Positions 59,215 to 64,000 of a stretch of DNA of 64,000 nt are shown in pieces. Numbering within the stretch: position 1 is the first letter of the stretch; every line of letters begins with the position of its first letter. The translations under genes and the position numbers were made by a program. The stretch comes from Halorubrum salipaludis (GTDB lineage Archaea; Halobacteriota; Halobacteria; Halobacteriales; Haloferacaceae). The notes beneath the pieces are model-generated. The model had not been told where the DNA came from. It made no database searches and saw only the letters and a list, made by a program, of their open reading frames with translations. The stretch is from NCBI RefSeq assembly GCF_002286985.1, contig NZ_NSKC01000001.1:186001-250000 (forward strand), read 5' to 3'.

Positions 59215-60050
59215 ACTCCACGAATCCCGCGACCCGAGACGAACAGCCTGCGCACCTGGACCTCCTCGACTGGGCTCGCGCTCGCGCTCCCCAGCTGGTC
59301 GTGCTCTCGACTGTCGCCGCGATCGTCGCCATCCTCGCCGGCTTCGACGTGTCGGTGCCGCGCTTCTGGTACATCGCGGGACTGTCCGGTCTGTTCGTCA
59401 CCCCGCTCGGCTGGTGGACCGGCTCGAAAGTCGTCGGCTGGCTCTACAACCCGTCGTTCGTCTGGCTGATCGACCTCGACGCTCGCGTACTGGACGGCGG
59501 TATCTATCGCCTCCCGCCCGACGAGTTCCGCGAGATGGACGTGCTCGACGACGACGAGTTCATCAATACCTCCTACGACCTCACCCAGCTGTCCCCAAAC
59601 CTCTACGTCGGGAAACAGGTGGACCTCGAAGACATGACCGTCGTGGGGACGTGGCGCGGCACGCTCGACGATCGCGAGCTGACCCGCGCGCTCCGTGCCG
59701 TCCACGAGTGCCGCGGCCAGCTACAAGACGATGCCCAGCGCGGCTTCATCCTCGAAACCTCCGCGTTCACGGTCGTCCGCCGGGCGACCCGAAACACGGT
59801 GGAGCGTGTCGTCGAGCTGTTCGAGGACGGCTCGCTTCCCGACTCGGGCGACGGGATCGGCCGAGCCATCGACCAAGAGCTTGAGGAGTTCGGACTGGCT
59901 GACGCCTCCGGCGACGACCTCTCTGACCTCGTCGACGACGCCGATCTCGACGACCTCGACCACAAGTCCGGATTCGACTTCTCCGAACCCGAACCCGCCA
60001 CCGAGCGCAACGGCCACGCGGAGAAAACCGAGGTGTCGGTCGATGGGTGA
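59211..60050 (+). CDS. Pleolipovirus ORF7-like membrane protein
   Basis: The protein has 279 residues. Two transmembrane helices (about 28-46 and 50-72) precede a cytosolic domain with WLIDLDARVLDGGIYRLPPD and TVVGTWRGTLDDRELTRALRA. The C-terminus is acidic (DDLSDLVDDADLDDLDHKS). Gene order and topology match ORF7 of pleolipoviruses, whose function is not known. It overlaps the ATPase gene by eight bases. Confidence 0.75.
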   Translation: MNSTNPATRDEQPAHLDLLDWARARAPQLVVLSTVAAIVAILAGFDVSVPRFWYIAGLSGLFVTPLGWWTGSKVVGWLYNPSFVWLIDLDARVLDGGIYRLPPDEFREMDVLDDDEFINTSYDLTQLSPNLYVGKQVDLEDMTVVGTWRGTLDDRELTRALRAVHECRGQLQDDAQRGFILETSAFTVVRRATRNTVERVVELFEDGSLPDSGDGIGRAIDQELEEFGLADASGDDLSDLVDDADLDDLDHKSGFDFSEPEPATERNGHAEKTEVSVDG

Positions 60051-61002
60051 CTCCGACGAAGGGATGCTGACCGCGGCGAAGCTCGCTGAGCAGCTCCAGG
60101 GGAACATCGACACGGATCGAGACATGGCGTCGGGCGCGGGCGTGCTCGTTCCCGACGACGTTCCTGCCTCGGTGTTCCTCGACGATATCGAGCCGGACGT
60201 GACCGGAAAGTCCGAGCTGCTGTCGCTCGTCGATCGGACCCAGCAGTCTCGGCAGGCGTCCGAAGCGATTCGCTCGGGAAACTCGCTGCTGCTCTCGCAT
60301 CTCGTCGGCGTGACGGAACAGGACCTCGACGCCTCGGCGCTCCGGCTCCCGCTGCGCCTCGACGAGATGATGACCAACAACGACGCGACCGCGTTCATCG
60401 GCGGCGCCGGCAACCCCAACACGGGAAAGACCAACCTGATGGCGCTGCTCGCCGAGCTCCGATCGGCGACCGTCGACGATCTCCTGATCATCTCAAACTC
60501 CCGAACGTGGGATCGAACGGATATCGTCGTTACGAGCGCCCACGACCTCGCGGTCACCTGCATCGAGCATCGCGACCGGCCGAAGTTCGTGTTTATCGAC
60601 GAGGGCTCGACCCACTTCGACGCGCGGACGAACAGCTACGAGGTCGCGGCGCAGTTCTCTCCCCTCGCCAAGCGGATGGCGAAGGTGAACGTCGACGTCT
60701 TCGGAACCGTGTTCCACACCGGGAAGGACTGCCACCCGGAGCTGAAACGCCTCTTCACCACGGCGTACTTCAAGCACTCAAAGAAAGAGGTTGACTTCTT
60801 CGCCGATTGGCCGGCAGACGCTGACAAGCCGACCAACCAGCTGTTCGGTGGGACTGTCGAAAACCTCGAACCCGCGAGCGCGGAACCCGACCCGAACGAC
60901 GCCGCGCCCTGGAAGTGGGACCTCGAACCCGACTTATTCAGCAAAGACCTCGACTGGCCCGATCTCCTCGCCGAGCTGCGCGAACGCGGACCTGCAACCT
61001 AA
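60043..61002 (+). CDS. VP8-like P-loop ATPase
   Basis: The protein has 319 residues. Walker A is GGAGNPNTGKTNLM with K129, and Walker B is KFVFIDEGS with D186. FGTVFHTGKDCHPELKRLF is a further conserved block. It matches the conserved ATPase (VP8/ORF8) of pleolipoviruses, proposed to aid genome handling or assembly. The ATG lies inside the last codons of the ORF7-like gene. An upstream open extension overlapping that gene is rejected. Confidence 0.85.
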   Translation: MGDSDEGMLTAAKLAEQLQGNIDTDRDMASGAGVLVPDDVPASVFLDDIEPDVTGKSELLSLVDRTQQSRQASEAIRSGNSLLLSHLVGVTEQDLDASALRLPLRLDEMMTNNDATAFIGGAGNPNTGKTNLMALLAELRSATVDDLLIISNSRTWDRTDIVVTSAHDLAVTCIEHRDRPKFVFIDEGSTHFDARTNSYEVAAQFSPLAKRMAKVNVDVFGTVFHTGKDCHPELKRLFTTAYFKHSKKEVDFFADWPADADKPTNQLFGGTVENLEPASAEPDPNDAAPWKWDLEPDLFSKDLDWPDLLAELRERGPAT

Positions 61003-61053
61003 CACCACGGTGATCCACCTACCGACCCACCCACCCCTTTCAGTGGGCGACCG

Positions 61054-61088
61054 CCCGCGCGGCCCCTCCCTGCGGGGGGTCGCGCGGG
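61054..61088. terminator. GC hairpin between convergent viral operons
   Basis: CCCGCGCG (61054-61061) pairs with CGCGCGGG (61081-61088), with further CCCC/GGGG pairing inside. It separates the VP8-like gene and the convergent lipoprotein gene and may end both transcripts. Confidence 0.5.
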
Positions 61089-61097
61089 CAACACGAA

Positions 61098-61652
61098 TTA
61101 CAGTTCTAGCGATTCTTTAATATCTACAGATGGTGTTAGATTAGATTCATTAGATTTTGTAATATACTCTGAGATTATATAATGTACTGGAGGATTTGAT
61201 GCTTCGTTGATAGCGGTTTGAATAGCTTCTACTGCGAATATTAGGTTTTCCGACTTTTCGGTAGCGTCCTCACAAGCTCCTGAGACCTCGCTTCCACCAG
61301 GTATTCCGGTAGCAGAAAATTCGATACTTGAGAAAGTGTTCCTCGCACCCAAGAAATCGGAGAGAGCTTCATCGCATCTTTGTTCTGCCTTCTCCAGATC
61401 TCCTTCTGAATGTACCGCTGAAAATGTAGCTAGTAGATGCTCCATCCCGCTCTGAAATTCGTCGGATGCGCTTCTGTATTCGTTAAGGATTTCTTCTCGT
61501 TCTTCGGTGTTTTCTTCGTCGCTTGAGACCTGATTCGTTTCAGTTTCTTCCGGATCTGCTTCATCCGACCCGTCGTTTTCGTCCAAACAGCCTCCGAGTG
61601 AGGCAATCATTATGCTTCCGAGACCGCCCAGTAACCCTCGTCGACGATTCAT
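61098..61652 (-). CDS. Small Tat-type lipoprotein in AT-rich block
   Basis: The protein has 184 residues from MNRRRGLLGGLGSIMIASLG, followed by GC, so a twin-arginine signal with lipobox is present. A Glu/Asp/Ser/Thr-rich linker precedes a helical domain (HSEGDLEKAEQRCDEALSDF). A TATA stretch (minus strand TATACTATATTT, about 61674-61685) lies 25-35 bp upstream of this ATG; a TTG six codons upstream is rejected. The gene is AT-rich unlike neighbouring viral genes. It could be a surface protein that modifies host entry, but that is inference. Confidence 0.75.
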   Translation of the reverse strand: MNRRRGLLGGLGSIMIASLGGCLDENDGSDEADPEETETNQVSSDEENTEEREEILNEYRSASDEFQSGMEHLLATFSAVHSEGDLEKAEQRCDEALSDFLGARNTFSSIEFSATGIPGGSEVSGACEDATEKSENLIFAVEAIQTAINEASNPPVHYIISEYITKSNESNLTPSVDIKESLEL

Positions 61653-61711
61653 ACCTTCCCTTCTCTTCAAATATAGTATAAATTTAACCCTGGAATTCGG
61701 CGAATTGATAA

Positions 61712-61948
61712 CTACTTATCTTCTATCCTCACAACACCGTTTTCACTAATCCACCATACTGGGCTATTTCCTGCTTTCTTTGAATTTAAAAGTCCGTTCT
61801 CCTCCAAACCGTATAACCGTTTTCTGGCCCCTGTAAGTGTGAAATCTAATTCCTCCGCGATCTCGGCGGTTGTCATAAACGGATCCGAACTTTCCATGAA
61901 TATAGATAGAATCTCTTCATCAGAAACCGTCTCCTTTCGACCTGCCAT
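61712..61948 (-). CDS. Winged-helix transcriptional regulator (provirus repressor candidate)
   Basis: The protein has 78 residues. DEEILSIFMESSDPFMTTAE, IAEELDFTLTGARKRLYGLE and NGLLNSKKAGNSPVWWISE trace an HTH and wing. It is transcribed away from the zinc-finger/integrase operon, and a palindrome covers its promoter. This is the layout of a lysogeny repressor controlling a divergent operon. Confidence 0.85.
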   Translation of the reverse strand: MAGRKETVSDEEILSIFMESSDPFMTTAEIAEELDFTLTGARKRLYGLEENGLLNSKKAGNSPVWWISENGVVRIEDK

Positions 61949-61970
61949 TATCTACCCGTTATCCTCCTCC

Positions 61971-61982
61971 CACTAATTAGTG
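61971..61982. promoter_or_regulatory. Palindrome CACTAATTAGTG over the repressor promoter
   Basis: A perfect 12-bp palindrome lies 22-34 bp upstream of the winged-helix gene ATG, where its TATA box should be. Binding there by the repressor would give autoregulation. Confidence 0.55.
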
Positions 61983-62277
61983 TGTGAGAATTGGTAATTT
62001 TCCTATTATTAGTAATAGCAGTAGAACTATATTACTCCTCTTCTTTCTGGTCGATAACGGAGACCCGATTCAAAAACGGACCTCGCTGCTGGAACAGCAG
62101 GTCCGCACGGGCTTCCGTGAACCAGCCACGAAAGCCATGTCAGCAAAGACGATAGGGGGTATTCAATCCCCCCACGACGGATGGGATCGCACGGCAACCA
62201 GCGACTGGGACCAGTTTCACTTTCAGTCCCCGTACAAGGATTTCGTCTTTTATATACACTGTCGTCGGGGTGAGGTG
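61983..62277. promoter_or_regulatory. Control region with second palindrome, hairpin and TATA box
   Basis: CTATTA-TTAG-TAATAG (62003-62018) is a second perfect palindrome. GGAC...CTGCTG-GAA-CAGCAG-GTCC (62078-62104) forms a hairpin with a bulge. CTTTTATATACAC (about 62247-62258) is a strong TATA box, 25-30 bp before the ATG at 62278. The frame is open through here, but the TATA position favours the shorter gene. Confidence 0.6.
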
Positions 62278-62532
62278 ATGCCCTCAAAGGAACTCGTTCG
62301 CATCGAGAACGAGACCGATCGCTGGCGGTATATCTGCCCTCTCGGCCACCGGACGTGGGAACCGACGAATCACCATTTCTGGTGTCAACACTGCGCGCGC
62401 CGGGACGATGTCGATGGTGCGTTCTACCAGTTGCGCGACCGGAAGACCGACGCGCTTCTGCTCCGTCACCAGGTGCAGCTCGTCACGCCGACCGGACCGT
62501 ACGACGACGATCTCGACGGGGGCGCGCGATGA
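62278..62532 (+). CDS. Small metal-binding-type viral protein (84 aa)
   Basis: The protein has 84 residues from MPSKELVRIENETDRWRYIC. Cys and His residues (RYICPLGHRTWEPTNHHFWC, QHC) form a zinc-ribbon-like site. The MPSKELVRIENE start recurs in haloviral and provirus genes. A TATA box places the transcript start at or next to the ATG. Its stop overlaps the next ATG (ATGA). Confidence 0.8.
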   Translation: MPSKELVRIENETDRWRYICPLGHRTWEPTNHHFWCQHCARRDDVDGAFYQLRDRKTDALLLRHQVQLVTPTGPYDDDLDGGAR

Positions 62533-62696
62533 GTGACGATCTCAATCCTGTCGCTCACAATATCACCTGCGGCGAGTGTGGTCTCGAAACTCGTCGTCTC
62601 GTGTTTCATGACGCTTCGATCGGTGAGGAAACGGGCGTCTTCTGCCCTCACTGTAGAGTCTTCGCTTCCGGGACGATCGGGGTGCCGGTCCTATGA
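62529..62696 (+). CDS. Small zinc-ribbon protein (55 aa)
   Basis: MSDDLNPVAHNITCGECGLE continues with a second pair in FCPHC, giving a CxxC-CxxC zinc ribbon. It is linked to both neighbours by ATGA overlaps. Function is unknown; it is probably part of the integrase operon. Confidence 0.75.
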   Translation: MSDDLNPVAHNITCGECGLETRRLVFHDASIGEETGVFCPHCRVFASGTIGVPVL

Positions 62697-62881
62697 CGAC
62701 GCTCTACTGTGCGATCTGCGGGAACCGCTTCGAGCCCGACGACGATCACATGTGGATCGACGCGGAGCGGAAGCCGCGGACTTGCCACCCGACCGCACCT
62801 CTCTACGAGGCTGACGCGGAGTACGCGTTTCACGTCGACTGTTGGGAACGGGAAACCTCGGGATGGAGGGCTCCGGCATGA
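62693..62881 (+). CDS. Small zinc-finger protein (62 aa)
   Basis: LYCAICGNRFEPDDDHMWID begins with a CxxC pair, and a later CHP and HVDCWER supply further ligands. It has ATGA overlaps at both ends. Function is unknown. Confidence 0.75.
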   Translation: MTTLYCAICGNRFEPDDDHMWIDAERKPRTCHPTAPLYEADAEYAFHVDCWERETSGWRAPA

Positions 62882-63057
62882 GTTCGAACACTCTCGCCGA
62901 GGACCTCTCTATCTGTCCCGTCTGCGACGCCTCGATCGACCCGGACCCGCCGGACGGGTTCACCGAGTACGCTCGGCAGGTCGCGGGCTACCTCGACCAC
63001 TTCGCCGAAGACCACCCGGACCACCCGATCCTCGACGCGCCGGAGGGCTACCTATGA
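62878..63057 (+). CDS. Small CxxC protein (59 aa) before integrase
   Basis: MSSNTLAEDLSICPVCDASI has one CxxC pair, and HFAEDHPDHP supplies possible His ligands. ATGA overlaps link it to the previous gene and to the integrase. It may be a recombination helper, but this is inferred only from position. Confidence 0.75.
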   Translation: MSSNTLAEDLSICPVCDASIDPDPPDGFTEYARQVAGYLDHFAEDHPDHPILDAPEGYL

Positions 63058-64000
63058 GCGACGACCTCCAACCCCTCGAACCTCACGAGGGCGTCGAACG
63101 CTTCCTTCGATACCGGAAGCCGTCCGTTCGGCCGTCGACGCTCAACAACGCCCAGACTCGACTGAATCACTTCCTTGAGTGGTGCGACGAACGGGAGATC
63201 GAGAACCTGAACGACCTCGACGGTCGGGACCTCGCTGACTTCGTCGCGTGGCGGCAGGGGGATATCGCACCGATCACCCTGCAAAAGCAGTTGAGTACGG
63301 TTCGGGCGGCCCTCGAATGGTGGGCGGACATGGAAGCCGTCGACGAAGGGCTCCGCGAGAAGGTCCATTCGCCCGATCTCCCTGACGGTGCCGAGTCCCG
63401 CGACGACCACCTCTCGGCCGAGCGCGCCCGAGCGATCATCGCCTCGCTCGACCGGTATCACTACGCGAGCCGCGACCACGCGCTGATCCTCCTGCTCTGG
63501 GTCACCGGGATGCGCCGGTCCGCAGCTCGGTCGATCGATGTCGACGACCTCCGCCTGGACGACAACGCGATTGTCGTCGAGAATCGCCCGGATACCGGAA
63601 CCAACCTGAAGAACGGCGACGGCGGGAACCGTTGGGTCTACCTCGGTCCCGAGGTCTTCCAGGTGATCGAGGACTACGCCGAGAATCCCGACCGGAAGGA
63701 TGTGGTCGACGACTACGGCCGGCGTCCCCTGTTCACCTCGAAGCAGGGTCGCCCGACCGGAGACACGCTTTACGTCTGGGTGAACAGAGCGACCCAACCC
63801 TGCCAGTACGGTGGTTGTCCGCACGATCGTGACCTCGACGAGTGCGACGCGCTCGGTCACGACGGCTACCCGAGCCGGTGTCCGTCGTCGTGTGGTCCGC
63901 ACGCGATCCGGCGCGGCTCGATAACTCACTTCCTCAACGCTGGGACGACGCCGGAGATCGTCAGCGAACGGATGGATGTGACGCTTGAGGTACTGTACCA
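63054..64000 (+). CDS. int: Tyrosine recombinase/integrase (partial, C-terminus outside window)
   Basis: At least 315 residues. An N-terminal core-binding domain (FLRYRKPSVRPSTLNNAQTR) is followed by the catalytic domain: R154 in WVTGMRRSAARS, a lysine region NLKNGDGGNRWVYLG, and the HxxR box as H283-A-I-R286 (CGPHAIRRGSITHFL). The Cys/His-rich insert CQYGGCPHDRD...CPSSC is typical of haloarchaeal provirus integrases. The nucleophilic Tyr lies beyond the window end. It should integrate the element at tRNA-Ala. Confidence 0.93.
   Translation, partial: MSDDLQPLEPHEGVERFLRYRKPSVRPSTLNNAQTRLNHFLEWCDEREIENLNDLDGRDLADFVAWRQGDIAPITLQKQLSTVRAALEWWADMEAVDEGLREKVHSPDLPDGAESRDDHLSAERARAIIASLDRYHYASRDHALILLLWVTGMRRSAARSIDVDDLRLDDNAIVVENRPDTGTNLKNGDGGNRWVYLGPEVFQVIEDYAENPDRKDVVDDYGRRPLFTSKQGRPTGDTLYVWVNRATQPCQYGGCPHDRDLDECDALGHDGYPSRCPSSCGPHAIRRGSITHFLNAGTTPEIVSERMDVTLEVLY

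Larger units (their letters stand above)
50814..64000. mobile_element. Integrated pleolipovirus-like provirus (right end outside window)
   Basis: From the 3' end of tRNA-Ala to the window end the content is viral: HUH-type Rep, VP3-like membrane protein, Tat-type spike, ORF6/ORF7-like membrane proteins, VP8-like P-loop ATPase, winged-helix regulator, strings of tiny ATGA-linked genes and a tyrosine integrase. The order of rep to VP8-like genes matches alphapleolipoviruses. Two AT-rich blocks (53332-56160 and 61098-62060) stand out as separately acquired. The attR should lie shortly after the integrase, beyond 64000, as a copy of the tRNA 3' end. Confidence 0.85.

Noticed and set aside
61984-62277. 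N-terminal extension of the first metal-binding-type gene
   Set aside because: The strong TATA box at about 62248 points to ATG 62278, and the extension contains operator palindromes and a hairpin.
1-64000. Insertion sequences
   Set aside because: No transposase gene or terminal inverted repeats flanked by target duplications were found. The only mobile element supported is the provirus.

Overview
The window is from an extremely halophilic archaeon (Halobacteria; a Halorubrum-type genome is my best guess). The DNA is very GC-rich, the proteins are strongly acidic, and many genes have a TATA box 25-30 bp before the start codon (leaderless mRNAs). The genes are archaeal and haloarchaeal: TFB, L40e, Sec61-beta, CDP-archaeol synthase, CTP-dependent riboflavin kinase, an Lhr-type helicase, and several small families known mainly from haloarchaea.

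Region 1 (1-50,741) is ordinary chromosome, mostly housekeeping genes in short operons. In order: Nre repair protein (cut by the window edge), TFB, RNase HI and its operon partner, PadR regulator, pyrophosphatase, FilR1-like regulator, a CHAT protease convergent with a 43-aa peptide, aspartoacylase-like protein / threonine synthase-like enzyme / ketopantoate reductase, four-CBS protein with glycyl-tRNA synthetase and polyprenol kinase, L40e, thioredoxin, Sec61-beta, PdxT-HisE, a large Tat lipoprotein, leucyl-tRNA synthetase, kynureninase, a five-PAS histidine kinase, the Lhr helicase, an MBL hydrolase, DUF5786-DUF99, glycerate kinase, family-4 uracil-DNA glycosylase, a phosphonate-type ABC transporter (PhnD-C-E), HisH, hydantoinase A-B, aldo/keto reductase, CarS, proline dehydrogenase, DUF502, IlvE and RibB-RibK.

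Three intergenic regions (about 31.6, 35.1 and 48.5 kb) carry copies of one element. It has a 19-bp stem whose two arms differ between copies but stay complementary, a conserved CAAAG/CTTTG closing pair, and two further hairpins. The copy at 48.5 kb is preceded by three exact 60-bp repeats, each carrying a TATA box and the start of the element. This looks like a structured, transcribed RNA family and is the most unusual non-coding signal here. Separately, four chromosomal genes carry tandem duplications that begin in the last codons and run across the stop codon.

Region 2 (50,742-64,000) begins with tRNA-Ala(CGC). From its 3' end a pleolipovirus-like provirus runs past the window end. It has a coupled operon of two small genes and a HUH rolling-circle Rep, then an AT-rich two-gene insert of unknown function, then the virion block in pleolipovirus order: small acidic protein, four-helix VP3-like membrane protein, Tat-type spike (broken by a frameshift), ORF6-like, ORF7-like and VP8-like P-loop ATPase. 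Next come an AT-rich lipoprotein and a winged-helix regulator on the minus strand, operator palindromes, and four tiny ATGA-linked metal-binding-type genes leading into the tyrosine integrase. The right attachment site should lie just beyond 64,000.

The candidates for undescribed biology are the covarying three-hairpin element, the AT-rich cargo pair in the provirus, and the CHAT protease with its convergent 43-aa peptide.
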